Shown here one piece after another: positions 26,801 to 39,699 of a stretch of DNA of 64,000 bases (within the stretch, counting starts at the first letter, position 1; every line of letters starts with the position of its first letter). Under the pieces are notes generated by a model. It saw only the letters and a list, made by a program, of their open reading frames with translations, was not told where the DNA came from and did no database searches. The position numbers were made by a program, and so were the translations under genes. The stretch comes from Otis tarda (taxonomy: Eukaryota; Chordata; Aves; Otidiformes; Otididae): the NCBI GenBank assembly GCA_026413225.1, contig CM048553.1, positions 142,050,690 through 142,114,689 of the forward strand, written 5' to 3'.

Positions 26801-29800
26801 TGTCAGTTCTCTCTTCCACATCATCTTCACCAATAAGTTCAGTCCCAACCCACTCCCTGGACACTCCACGCTTCCTCTCACTTCATGCATCACCTATTTA
26901 CCAATTCTCTCCTCCGCTACCAATGTTACAAAAACCAGTGAAACTCCACTGCTTAGAAACAGGATGAGCACTTAAGAATTCACCCACTGTTTGTTTGTAA
27001 ATTGCCATATAAAATCACCATACAAATCACTTGTTCAAAAATAAAAGCACATCCTGTTCCACCAAACATGTTTCATATCCTAATGTTCTAATGACTTCAC
27101 TGGAAAGTCACTTAAGTCAGTGAGCAACACAGGGATCCTCCTGTGAATTGCCAAAGGAATCCTCCAAGAAAGATTAAGAAACTGATAACTATGCAAATAT
27201 ATATATATAAAAAACCTGATTTTCTACTTGCTTTTTCTTTATTAAAAGGATGTTCCCCAGGAGACTTACTGCTTTTTAACGAATGTTCTAAGAAAAGGAG
27301 CCATTGGTGAAGAAGTGGTATATATTTCATTGCAAAGTGCTCTAAAATCTATCACTCAGTTAAATTAAAATAAGGATATTTTCAAATTAGCCTCCACAGG
27401 ATGATAAAACAGTCACTTATCAACAGTTTACCACCCAGCACTTGGTAAGATTAATTTGATCTCAATCTAAATGAAAGATGCAGCTATCATCATATCATGA
27501 ACACAGTTCAAACCCACACATCGTTCATTCATTTGTGATCAGATGGGAACTGGTTTCAGTGATCTCATACCAATTTATGAAACCTCCTAGCACTATATCT
27601 TGTCATTCCTCTGACTTTTAAAACGTTGGCAGCAAAGTTGGCTTTGGAATTGGTTTTCAGGCACTCAAAAAAAAAACCAAAACAAACCCAAAACCAAAAA
27701 ACTTCACCCAACAACTTTGGGAAAAAGCCAGAATTTTCTTGGAAGTTTCCTTGACGAAGGAATAGGAGTGGGATAGAGTAATATCCTTGATTTTGGCAGC
27801 AAACCTTTCTTCTGGCAACATCATTAAAAAGCCATTCCACTTTCTGAGTTATCAGCAAAGTGCTGGCATTTCTGAGCGTGACTGATGGTCCTCCCTGTGC
27901 TGCCAAAATTAGAAACATCAATAATTCTTAGATTAATTGCTTAGAAAACTTCCAAGAGGCAAACATTTCCTTATTTTTAGACCCTTGTTTTCTGCTGTAG
28001 TCAAAGCAGTAGAGGCCAAAGTTCAACTACATGTTCTCCACTTAAACGACTCTGAATTTTATATGTGCTCAGAAACAAGTGTGCATCAGTGCTATGTGGG
28101 TGGGGAGCAACCTCTGGTGAGCCCCCAATTCTCAGCCTCTGAATAAATCCTGATTTATCTCACTCAGACTTGGAAATAATCTTCTTGCCCACATATCTAT
28201 ATATATCCTTTGAAAGGAACAAAGGACATAGACATACTAGGGCCTCTGACAGGGACTACTGGGTACCAGGAAGGTGAGTACATGGAAGACAATCCATGCC
28301 CCGTGATGCTGGCTGAGCCATAATGAAGTTTTTGCATGTGGATGCAAGACCTGGCAACACGTGGCAACAAAACCTGTATTGGGCAAGAGGTGAGGATCCA
28401 TGTGGACAGTGACATGGTCTGCTGGAGTCCCGGCACAACAGTTGTTGTAGCCACCTCAAGCACAAAGCTGAAAGTTGGGGAGCTGCTGTGAAATAACGCA
28501 AGTCTTGTCACTTAGATTTTCCCTGTTGCTTATGCAGGAAAAAAAAAAAGGTCTTTCCGGACATGTTTTTGGTACCCTTGTCCACCCAGTGCTTAGATAT
28601 GCATCTGGAAATCCAGTAGTGGGCTTGCTTTTGACTGGAGGTCTATGTTACTGCTCCTGGAAGACCCCACATGCTGCCCCTTAGCAGGGTACCAGCAAGC
28701 AATCCTCAACGGCACAGAGCTTGTGTGTCTTCACCCTCTTTTACACATGAAACGGAAAAGGATAAATGCTGCAGGTTAAAAACGGCTGTTAAGAAACTAT
28801 ATTTGCGAAGAAAGGTCTTTGCAAATCTTTTATTTGACCACCTAACGAGGAAGAAATAAATGAACTCTCACAGATACCTTAGTGGGTCAGACAGAGCAGT
28901 GAGTCCCAAGCTAAACACAGGAGAGAAAAGGTTGCCTGTAAATTAATCATTGTTAATGCTCTAGAGACATGACAGAAAAGGTAATTAGCATATTTGGCAC
29001 AGAGAGGGATATTAGTGGAGGGCGAGGTGGTCATTAACCTCCGTGGAGCAGGTGGTATGCAGTTAGCACCTGAAAAGCAGCAGATGAGCAAATGTGTGGT
29101 GAGAGGTGTATTGCAGTGGGCTACAAATTGTGCCAAACCTGAGAAGGAGGTCTGTATTAGACACCTCAAGCTAATTTTGAAGATTTTATATAGGCCTTGT
29201 CTTCAGGACTAGGACTGTGAGGCCAGCATTAGAGTGGCCGGTTTGGAAAAGAACGTTTTCCTGATCATGATCATACATCTCTGTACCTCTCACTTGTCCA
29301 TGTGAGCTTAGGAGATCCGTATCATATCTGGTGACATACATGTCTGGAACCCAGCGATTCTGAAGACTTTGGGGGGTTTTGGCAAGGCCTGATTTCACCT
29401 GATGCTTCTTGACTCTTGAGCCAACTGACTTCTGCAATGAACTGTGCAAGACTGGAGACTGCTTGAAATCAAGTGGGAGACCTCAGGAAAAAACTTATTT
29501 CCAGGTGTGACCTCAATCCAACCCAGACTGTAATTCTTTAATGATTTCTCCATGTAGATCCCAGCCCATAACACTCACCACTATACAGCAAAGGTTCATT
29601 CTGCTTTTTCATAATATATAAACTAACCTAATAAAAATATTATTGCCCTTACAAATCTCTTGTACATCGTGGTGATAACACCTGTTTCACACTATATGGG
29701 CAAGTATATCCACGCACACATGTATTCACTTATCTAATTCTTCACTGGTGACAATAACGTATAGCATGAAGAAATGCAGAAGGCAACTCCTGAATGCTGT

Positions 29801-30938
29801 AACAGGTCTAAACACAGACATTTCACAGTCAAACATGCTCACTTTTGCTAGCATCTTATCAGCTAAGAGGTTTAAGTTTTTTGTCTCTGTACACATGCAG
29901 GGGATTTTTTTTTCCTTCTACCCCAAGGCAGAAAGCAGAACTGGACTGCCTAGGCCAAACACGTAGCAGCAACTTGAGGACATACCTTCAAAATGCCCGC
30001 TGCACCAGGCAGCACGTGGGGCCTTACACTGAGCAGAGCATGGGCTGTCCGGCTCCCCTTGGAATCATGAGTATTTTACACATTTCACCTAGAATCTAAC
30101 TTTACTCTTTATTAAAAAAGCGTCAGTCCTTTTAGGCACAGCTTTAAAGTGGGTCCAAAGTATACAAGGATGCTCAGGAAAGACTGGTAAAAGCTTAAGT
30201 TTATAATTAAATTATTTGTTCTTCAGAATAGCATGAGACTCTCAAAGAAAATCGCCTCTGTATGTACTAGCTGGACTGGAGAAAAGAAAAAAGTTACATT
30301 TTGGGAAAAAAAACCTCCTACATTCAACAGAGGTTTGATACAAAGCCTTGCTAGGATAATTCTGTCTCTCATTTCTGAGTCATTCTATATATATCTGCTG
30401 AATTACCAACTTACTAATGGTCACGGAGGTGAATGAAGAGTTTGTTTAATTTTGTATAATCTTAATGTATGGCATATACACACATTACACACAAAGCACA
30501 AACTGTTTTTTCCTATACTGTTGCCAGATCTAACACTCAAATGTAAGGAAAGTAAATGATTGATGCAAAGAGGGACAAAAATATAATCACTGAACTCAGT
30601 ATGTTGTTTCCTAAAAAATGCAACATATGAACTTTGAAAGTAGTCTCAAAGAAAAAAGCATTATTCTGTTGATTTTCTTTTCTACAGAAGTCTAGCTCAG
30701 CAGATTACCACTCTTGTCTCCATTGAATGGCCACTTGGGAAATCACACTTTTCATCTGGGAGCAGCTCGCATGTATTCCAAACCCATTCATTTACAAAGC
30801 CAGCTAATAAAAAAAAGCATGTTTAATTGAAATTTGACTGGAAAATGTCTAGAATGTCTCATTCACAGAAGAAACTATGGTTCCTTGATAAGATTATATT
30901 CTAGAAACACACATTTAAAGTGTTTTAAAGTATTTAAG
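20877..30938. other. Long AT-rich non-coding stretch, no gene seen
   Basis: About 10 kb without a recognised gene, RNA or CR1 copy, the longest repeat-poor run in the window. Only simple A-rich patches (for example 27,667-27,700) and short AT runs (near 27,200 and 28,200) stand out. Such runs within large 5' introns often carry conserved enhancers, but conservation cannot be judged from one sequence. Confidence 0.5.
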
Positions 30939-30939
30939 G

Positions 30940-31144
30940 TGCATTTAAACATCAGGAAAAAGATTTTTACAATGAGGGTGGTGGAACACTGACACTAGTT
31001 GCCCAGAGAGGTGGTGGATGCCCCATCCCTGGAAACATTCAAGGCCAGGTTGGATGAGACTCTGAGTAACCTCATCTGGTTGGAGATGTCCCTGCTTTTT
31101 GCACGGGGGTTGGACTAGATGGCCTTTAATTGTCCCTTCCAATC
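30940..31144 (+). mobile_element. CR1 LINE 3' end lacking its terminal repeats
   Basis: Runs from GGAAAAAGATTTTTACAATG through GCCCCATCCCTGGAAACATT and GGTTGGACTAGATGGCCTTT to CCCTTCCAATC. It then stops short of the ATTCTATG repeats that every other copy here has. The next base begins a different CR1 segment (next entry). Confidence 0.93.
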
Positions 31145-31258
31145 AGGGTGACAGCATCGGTGGACAAGGCACGAGCAACGGATATCATCTACCTGGACTT
31201 GTGCAAAGCTTTTGACGCTGTCCCGCATGACATCCTTCTCTCTAAACTAGAGAGGCAA
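31145..31258 (+). mobile_element. Internal CR1 reverse-transcriptase fragment, same orientation
   Basis: Thirty-six open codons at 31,148-31,255 include [20 protein letters not shown]. This is the LINE reverse-transcriptase motif A region, with the metal-binding Asp in YLD and the conserved AFD-V-H. In an intact CR1 this region lies well upstream of the 3' tail; here it lies directly downstream of one. It is bounded on the right by unrelated sequence. Too short to be functional. Confidence 0.88.
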
Positions 31259-31719
31259 GTAAATGGGCAAACTTGATGGGACAATAACGTGTGTAAGTCC
31301 CCCTGTGCGCTCACACATAGAAACACAAACTATTTGAGCAGGAGAGTTGCGGTGTGATGTAGAGGAGATTCCACCAACCTGCAAGTAAAGGCTCTCTCTA
31401 CATTTGAGGAAGCACTGAGTGAAAGGCTCAAGGGTGCAGTTTTTTAATTACATGTAAATTTCCCATCTCCAAAGCGATCTTCCTCATTCACAAAGAGATC
31501 CCAGTCTTGAACTTCTGCAACAAGTTTCCAAGGAGCACACAAAAATGAAGCATAAAGGAAAGGCAGAAAGGCACATCTTACTGCATTAATATATATGCTG
31601 TAATTATATGAGAGTAGGTGCAAGCTAGAAAAGGTGAGAAATGAAAGCACAGATTACCCAAATTTCAACTTTTCAAACTATCTGACTTTGAAAATTCACT
31701 TTTATATTTTAATTTAATA

Positions 31720-31806
31720 TATGTATATGCACAGGGATGAACTATATATATATACACTATATATGTGTGTGTATATATATATGTGTGTGCATATGTGTAT
31801 ATACAT
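31720..31806. repeat. (TA)n/(TG)n compound microsatellite
   Basis: Alternating purine-pyrimidine sequence of ATATATAC, TGTGTGTG and ATATGTGT blocks. Likely length-variable between individuals. Confidence 0.85.
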
Positions 31807-33184
31807 AATCTTAGCTTAAGTAATACAGAAAGATGGACACACTTTCAAGAGGAGAAAACAAGAGACCCCCCCTGATCTGGTTACCAGATAGGTTTGTACA
31901 AACCAGAGTGGGGAGCAGGCTGCAGAGGTGGGATGCCAGACTGAACTGTCAATGCCTTGGGTAAGGAACCAGACGGGTCCTCCAGATCTGCTAGATGGGA
32001 CGCATCTGAGGTCAGCCATCAGAGCTGCTTTGCACAGAACTGACTGCACCTTCACACGACCTTGGCCTTGCAGGTCAGTTGAGCTGCTGTGGTGAGATAT
32101 GTGATCAGACATGCACGATGTGCGAAGCAGATGTTGGAAGCTGGGCATTTGCTTCTCTTCCATGACTGCAAACTAAAAATGTGCCTTAAGTAAGGGATTG
32201 CCTGAAAATGTTCTGCCCACTGAATGGATCCCCTCCTGCTTCGTCTCCTGCTCCAGAAGATTATGTTTCTGTTCTGTCTAGGTAACAGACTATTTCTATC
32301 CTGCACCAACACAGTCAGGCTAGGTAGCACGGTACTAAGCTTTCACCAAGTTATTTAGGATACGTCTGTAACATTATACTACTGCTGTAGAAAGACTCAG
32401 TTCCTACAGCCCAAAGCCCTCTATCAGCTGGACTCACTGCCACTGGGGAAATGACACTGCCTCTGAGAAACAGGTGAATGGGAAAAAGTGCAGGAAAATG
32501 AGTTTTGGATAGTGGATAGGGCACTGGAGGCACACAATAATGAGAGGGGACACATTTAATTACATAGATTGCATAGACAAAAGTAGCTTTTAGAGCAACA
32601 AAATTGATTGCAACTTAGCAAAATAATTGCATAGCCAAAAATAAAGGCAAAAGTATGACAGCCAACCTTCGCATGATGAAAGGAGAAGGGTCTGCGGGAC
32701 GGCCCGCCTGCTCCCTGCCATGGCTGAGAGGCACGGCTGTCGTCCGTCAGCCGTTCCCCTCCCTGCCCGCCCAGAGGCAGCTGTGCAATGGAGATGCTGT
32801 GAGCACTACGCAGTCGCAGGGATTGTGAGAAGCTGCCACACACTGACCACATCTCTTGTTGTGGGACTTTCTGCAGCCATTGACCCTGACCTAAACTCCC
32901 TCTTTTGGCATCTCTCTTTCCATTTGATGTTTCAGTGAGAATCCCATGCTGGATCTCCCTCTATAGCCCGTGCTCTGCTTTGAGGGAAAGACAGCACTGT
33001 CCTTTGCCCTGGTTTGTAAAATCCTTAAATCCATGCTCATCAGCATAATTGCTGTTGAGACTGTGGTCAGCTTAGTACATGAATAGCTTCAAGTTAGCAG
33101 CTGTACCAGCTAGAACAAACTCCAACACCAAGAGGAGCTGGGCGACAATAGGAAAACAAGCAAATCTCGTAACTCATCAGAAAG
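31807..33184. other. Non-coding stretch, no gene seen
   Basis: Short open frames on both strands without recognisable family content. A CpG-containing patch near 32,695-32,780 is too small to call an island. Confidence 0.4.
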
Positions 33185-33252
33185 GTGATATCTAGCATGA
33201 ATGGTAGAGCAGCCTGAACATGCAGATCTGAGTTCAAATCTCAGGATTCACC
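33185..33252 (+). other. tRNA-like relic (decayed tRNA or head of a tRNA-derived SINE)
   Basis: TAGCATGAATGGTAGAGC resembles a tRNA A box with one extra base, and GAGTTCAAATCTC resembles a B box. The T arm is perfect: stem CTGAG 33,228-33,232, seven-base loop TTCAAAT, stem CTCAG 33,240-33,244. A possible acceptor stem (33,185-33,191 with 33,245-33,251) pairs at five of seven positions. The anticodon arm does not fold well and the unit is only about 67 bases, so it is not a working tRNA gene. Confidence 0.3.
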
Positions 33253-36200
33253 TTCCCAACACTTCAGTCCATCAAGGAAGTCTTTGGTGAAGAGCTCAGG
33301 CACAGAGCAGCAAGACCAAGATACACATAAGTTTAGACACTGAAAGTAAGAGTGAGATGAGAAGTAAGGTCCCTCCATCCAAACATTCTCAAGCCAAACA
33401 GCCAAAAGCCCCTGCTCAGCAGCCATTTGTCCCTGCAAGTGTGCAGACATCAGACATTGCCTTCTTATCACATTTCTCAGCATGAACCAAGCTATATACC
33501 AGTCTCAGTAGGACTCAGCGCCTACTTTCTTTCCTATGATCCAGAAACTAGATGTTCCTTTGTCCTGAGAGAGTCTAGTGGGGAGGCATGCACAGGGAGA
33601 TGCCAAGGTTCTCATGACAAAATGTTAAACTTAGGCAATCCTATATTTTATTTTCTCTGTCCAGAAAGCTTTAATGAACAGACCTTCTATATTGTAACCA
33701 AGAACAGTCCATGAGAGACCTAGGGGACTACATGCACTACAGTCCTGTTGACTGAGAATTCTCTTCACAAACCAGAAGTACCACGATGTGATGGAGCTTG
33801 GTGTGGTGTTTCCATAAATCCGAGAGGTTTGTCTGCCCCGTGGGGATGCTGAGGGTGTGCCTACAGTCACAATACCTGGGCAGCTTACCAGGGGCTCCTG
33901 CACAACTCTGCTGGTGATGTACAAATACAAGGAGAGAGAGGCCCTGTCTCAACAGTGTTTCTTTGGGTGGAAAGAGAGTTCAAAGGACATGCTCAACCCT
34001 TTGGGGCCATCAGTGGCCAGGACAAGAACTGGAAACTCCTGCTCTATTTTCTACAGCACGGTTTTCACCTACCTCTGACTACTGCTAATAACAGTCTAAT
34101 ATTCAGCCTTTAAGATGTAAAGAAACTGGTTTCCTCACCTCTACTTAGAAGTTACAGACGAAGTACATGCTGACATATATTAATTAACTTCTGCTATTTT
34201 TCTCTAGGAAAATGATAAACAATCAAAATTGATTTTTTTTTTTACTGTAGACTCCTAAAATGTCAGCTGTACCTTAGTGAATGGAATAAGAAGAATGTAA
34301 TTAAACATCTACTCTTTCACTCCTATTAATGACTGTAAAATAGCCAGAAAATTCTGAAGGTTGTGGCCATGGTAACAGACAGCGGCTTAGGAAAAAGGAA
34401 ATATCTGCAGTGATAATTCAACATAAAGATTGCTCGTCTCCTTCCCAGAGCTGGAAGTTTACAATTAAAGCCTTGACATGTGCTGGTCCCTCTATTATGA
34501 TTTCTTCCTACTTATGTGGCACATTTATTGTGAGAAACTACCACTTATAAGAACATGGTGTGGCTCAAGTGCCACATTCACTCTTATTTGAAGGAAGAAA
34601 ATCTGCTCTTTTTTGGCAATAGACTGAAGCAATTGCTGGTAAATACTTTTGTGGAAAATGACAATGTAGCATGATGGAAGTGGGCCAAAATTTCGCTAAC
34701 ATGCAGCTGGTTCCCCCTCTGAAATCAGAGAAGCGATAGCTGCTTGCACCAGAGTGAAGCCGAGCAGCTACAGGCAGCGTTTCTGGAGGATCCTGAAGAC
34801 CTCAGCCTGGGGACTTCCTTGGCTCTGATGAAGGAGAACTGGTGGAAACAGATGAAACCCCTCGAAAACACGTGCCCTCATCAAACCTTGCTCACTGCCC
34901 TGCTGCCTCTAGCATCTCCTCCAATACTGTCCTGCCCAGGGACTGTTGCTGGACAGTCCATTCCACCTTGCCTCCCACCGGGCACTGCAGCTCCTCAAGC
35001 ACATACAAGTGGAGAAGAAGAAAATCATTAGTTGAACAAAGCCCAACAAAATAAAAATCACAACAGAGAGGGGCAGGACAAGCTTGGACAGAGGTGGTGG
35101 GGGATAACCCAGATGTGCTGCACACCGAGCTGACAACCAGCTCCAGGAGATGTGCAGGATGACTGGAACCACTTGTGCCAAGAGCCAGCAGTGAAGGAAA
35201 GGGCTTCTCTGAGTGCAGTGGTTTATACACCTGTGCGACAACTCATTCAAACAGGAGCTTGTAAATAATGTGCGTATTGGACAAAGAGTCCAGGCAAAGA
35301 GCATCTTTCCACCCAACTGGCTAATATCAGCGTTGGTTGATGATAAAAAAAAATGCAACTACTCCTCTTTGGAGTGCACACATGGTGAAATGCCTGGAAG
35401 ATCTGAAAATAAGCAGGCAAAGGAAGGCCCGGGGAACCGGTACTGGTGAATCCTGCTGAAACCATGGACTGGTATTTTTGAAGGCTTCCTGAAAATCTCA
35501 TATGAGGTTCAGATGTAGAACTGAGGGGAATCCCAGCTGCTGGCTGGAGGCCAGTTGTGAATCTGGTGCAAGTAAATAGGTTACAGCAGCTTTCTGTATG
35601 GGCAACAATTATGGACTGGGCAGGAGTGCCTGAAAATGTTAAATTTTTTTTGGTGTGATTTCCCTTTGAACTGCAGTGCACTGTAAGCACACAAACAGCA
35701 CTAATTTATTAATATTTAGGTAATATAGAAGCAATGTGTATTTTTTTCCTGGGAGTTCTAAGCTAACAAGATGCCACCATCACCTTTTAGTACACCGTTT
35801 GGAGCATTCTACATTTGCGCCTTCATAAAGGAAGATAACATAACCAACATAAGGATTTCTTTTTGTCCTGATCAATTATTTAAAATACTAAACTAGTAGA
35901 TACTGAGCACATTCCTAGAGCCTGCAATGTAAATACCACCTTTTCAAATATGAAGACAACCAAATGCTTGAGAAAGTTTGGTGTAGCTTGCAAGCTCCTC
36001 TATCATGACCAAGAGAAATAAAGCTGCTGCCACCAACATTACATGGGCTTCATGCCTGTAGTTTCTATCAATGCCATCTTTGCAGTGTGGCCAGATGAAA
36101 AATTTAATTCAGTTAAGTTGCGTAAGAAACTCTGGTCCCACTAGAAATGCAAGGCAGCTCAATCATGAGTGAAAATCAATGACCTGTTAAGATCTGTGAT

Positions 36201-37374
36201 GCCTTGCAGGGGCAGGGGGCACAAAACACCAGACTGCCTCTTTGTACAGCTGCCCCACACACATCCAGCCACCTCTTTCCCCAGGTGTTGGCTGTTCCCA
36301 TCTCTGAGGCTGCAGAGATGGACAAGTACAGCGGTTCTTCTGCTGAGGCCCAATGTGCCATGTAGCTTGAAATGCCCAGCTGTTGGGGTTTCCTTACGGG
36401 ATGCAATATCTATCCCTAAATTGCTGCCACAGGAAGCCTGCAGATATTGAGCAACCCCCAGACACTATCTGACCTTGTGTGATTCCCTGCATGTTCAGGC
36501 ATCCCTCACCCCCGAAGCGTGTACAAAGCTTTGAGGTGTCTGCCCAGCATCACCATGCCACAGGCTGCTCTCTCCTTCCTCCTCCTGGTGCCACTTCTTG
36601 CTGCTGAACTGCAAGAGCTCACAGGAATCAGCATCTCCTATGCCACCAGTATTCAGAAGCTACCTTTGTTTCCAGACCAGTAAGAGGTCCAGGGGCCAGG
36701 CTGGCAGTGCTCATGACTATCCAAAACCCATGGGGAGGATGGTCAGGAACCACTGCAGAAGTGGGGAGTGAGGGGGCAAGGGGAGGCAGGTCTTCTCCAG
36801 ATGCAGGACAGCACTCTTCCTTATTTTGCTCAGAGGGCTTCTCCAAGCCCTGCTCCGTATGACCTTTCATGTGAGCTGCAGAGAGTGACAGGAGATGCTG
36901 GTACCCAGAGGGAGAGGATTTTTAGTGCTGCTCTATTTGCTTCCCTGAAAGATTTGTTTTTGGAGGAGGAGGTCAGAGGTGCAGAGCAGCTAGCCAAGAC
37001 AGGGTTTTCTTTCCTGCTCCTGTGAAGCATTGGAAATGGAATGGAGTGGAGTGTGCCATGAAGCCTCACTTCACTGGAACTTTTATCTTTTAAAATTAGG
37101 TTAGCATATTTATTGCTACAGTAGCTTAATCTCAGAGTGCATTATCTGTACACATGATGGACTGGAACATGAATTAATTCTGTCAATAAAGTGACTGCCT
37201 GCATCTCGACTGCCAGGTACAAGGAATGCAGTCTTCCCTTTGAGATGCTAAGTAGTTGCAGGCTGGTACAGCCCCCTCCCTATGCTTTCTGTTTGGATGC
37301 TTCCTACATCCAAGCTTTCTGAGCAACAGATGATGCTCCAAGAGGGGAGGAGAGGAGAGAGGGCTCTGGCTCCA
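33253..37374. other. Non-coding stretch, no gene seen
   Basis: No recognised gene, RNA or transposon over about 4.1 kb. Open frames such as 34,909-35,358 minus show no family features. Confidence 0.45.
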
Positions 37375-37708
37375 TAGAATCATAGAATCATAGAATGGTT
37401 AGAGTTGGAAGGGACCTTCAAAAGTCATCTAGTCCAACCCCCCTGCAAGAGCAGGGACATCCCTGACTAGATCAGGTTGCTCAGAGCCTCATCCAGCCTG
37501 GCCTTGAACATTTCCAGGGATGGGGCATCCACCACCTCTCTGGGCAACCTGTTCCAGTGCTCTACAACTCTCATTGTAAAAAATTTTTTTCTAATATCTA
37601 ATCTAAACCTACCTCCTTCTAATTTAAACCCATTACCCCTTGTCCTATCACAACAGGCCCTACTGAACAGCTTCTCCCCATCTTTCCTGTAGGCTCCAGG
37701 CACCTGGC
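37375..37708 (-). mobile_element. CR1 LINE, 5'-truncated 3' end, relatively well preserved
   Basis: Plus-strand start ATAGAATCATAGAATCATAG gives nearly three intact terminal 8-mers. Then come GTCATCTAGTCCAACCCCCC, GGGGCATCCACCACCTCTCT and CCCATCTTTCCTGTAGGCTC. The minus-strand ORF2 end is open over most of this range and reads [20 protein letters not shown], ending about 80 codons later. Intact terminal repeats and an open frame suggest a younger insertion than those near 5 and 10 kb. Confidence 0.95.
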
Positions 37709-39699
37709 TGCACACTGTGACTCTGCACTAGCTGGTGCAGTGGTCTGGGGTCTGCAGGTCTTTGGACCTCTTTGATTGGTACCATGAGCTCTGTATGCAC
37801 TGGGGATCCAGCTGTCTGGCTCTGCTCTTCTTCAGTCTATGTCCTGTATTGACAAGAGAGGCAGAGATCAGCAAAAGTGTTCCCTCTGCTGGGTTCAGGT
37901 CAGCAAGGAGCTTCCTTGGATGAAGGGATGCTCCACTGGAAATTCAGAGCCAGAGCCCCCAGTGCTGCCTGAACAGAGCAAGGGGGCTAGGCTGGGTTAG
38001 AGCATGTGTGCAGGTACACACGAAATGCTTTGAGTCTAGAAACAACCTTTACTAAGTTACATCCTTTGACAGCAGCTCAGGAGGTGATCATTTTAGTATC
38101 AAACTCCATGTTACTTACCTACAGAAAGCTGGGGACATCTAACTCCTGATTCAGAAATCTGAATTTAGCTGCCTCCATGCAAGCTATGGAAATCTAGTCA
38201 ATACCATGTCTGGAGTCTAGAGTGAGCAAATTCCAAATTTATGGGCTGATTTCAGGCAGAAACAGAAATATTGGAGGCTAGTTTCACAAAACTACTTGAG
38301 GAGGCTAGAAATATTGGAGGCTAGTTTCACAAAACTACTACACGGTCTCAGTTTGCTCAACATCCAATGTCAAATTGAATTATATAATTTGTTGCTGTTG
38401 AGGATTTCCTTCACTTAAGCAAAAAGAGCTGGAAAATGCAACCTCATGCCAAATTAAAGCTTTTTCTGCCCTATTGCTCAGCAGACAAATCCTCAAATCA
38501 ATTATTCTTAGAGCTGCAGCCAGGATAATTGTCCACCAAGCAAGTACGATGAAGTCTGGAGTGTCATGGGAGTATCTGGTCCTTGGCTTTACAACATCTC
38601 AGATGTAGGCACGAGGTGAAGGCTTGTCAGCCAGCCCTCAATATGCAAAAGTGAAAGCTTGTTCTTCAGATCAGAGAATGCTCTAATGTTAATAAGAAAA
38701 GTTAAATTATAATGCAGGGAACAGGCTTAACTAGACTGATTAGATATTTCTGGAGGCTTTTTCCTCTTCTTTTAAAAGGGAGAATCATTCAGTTCTCATT
38801 TATGTAATACATTCAGAAGAACTAGCTGATAACATTGAGAGATATCCAGAACTTGAACTATTCAAGGGAAGGAGGGCAAGGACTGCTTTTCCTGTCATCA
38901 AAAGGGCAGCCAAATACTCAGTAATTTCTCCTCTCTTGCTTTATTTGAGCCTAAAAGAGAAGCCGCTCTGTTCTTTGGCTTGTAGGATGTCACCACCAAC
39001 TCCTCCAAAAGTCTCAAAACCCCTTGGCACAAAGAAGAAAAGAAGACAGTCAGATCTTTGTGAGAAATCACAGGGAGATGTTGAGGGAGAAGTCTTGCAG
39101 TCTTAATTGAAGAACTAGCAAGAATGTTGTTTTAGGACTACAAGATATTTATAGTCTCACCCATTTTGAATGTAAAGGGTACAAATATCATTTTTGCTAT
39201 TCCTCTGCAGGCCAAGATCTGAGGAACACAGGCCAGAGCACAAAAGAATTTTCACCCCATTCCAAATTCCCATGAAAAAGTGTACTAAGCCTGAATAATG
39301 AGTTTAGTCATTTGAATCATGAATTTGGCTTCATAACCCGCCGGGAGACTGAAGCAGAGCAAAACACGTCTGCTAACACCCCGAACCGAGCACCACAGTT
39401 GGCAAGTCCTACTGAAGAGAGATCTCAGACGGAAGCTGTAGAAATGTTAGAGGTTAGAACTGAAGTTTCTTGGCAGAACTGACCTTATATGGAAACCCTG
39501 TAGAAAGCTTGCCTGCAATGGCTTTCAAACCAGCACATAAGCTTTAGTTTCTGATAGATACATAGGTGTATATAAAAAGGTTAATTCAAAACTACTGAGG
39601 TAAAATCAAAGTAAATCATGCTTGCTGGGAGATGTGCTGGTCAGAGTCAGATGTTTCCTCTTTAAGGATCATGGGTTGAAAAGAAAGGGAAAGTCTCAG
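37709..39699. other. Non-coding stretch with a local duplication
   Basis: No gene recognised over about 2 kb. The only structure I see is the exact 33-base repeat at 38,264-38,339. Confidence 0.45.
38264..38339. repeat. 33-base exact direct repeat, period 43
   Basis: The segment AGAAATATTGGAGGCTAGTT and onward to ACTACT occurs at 38,264-38,296 and again, identical, at 38,307-38,339. A 10-base spacer, TGAGGAGGCT, shares GGAGGCT with the unit. Perfect identity points to a recent duplication. Confidence 0.9.

Noticed and set aside
37375-37400. Regularly repeated ATAGAATC units as a possible CRISPR-like array
   Set aside because: They are the normal CR1 terminal 8-mers, two to three copies with no spacers, in a vertebrate genome.
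37477-37692. Open frames antisense to CR1 copies (also at 8,663-8,878, 10,327-10,839 and 57,661-57,987)
   Set aside because: These similar frames ([16 protein letters not shown] and variants) recur because they are the complement of the same CR1 3' end. They are not a gene family.
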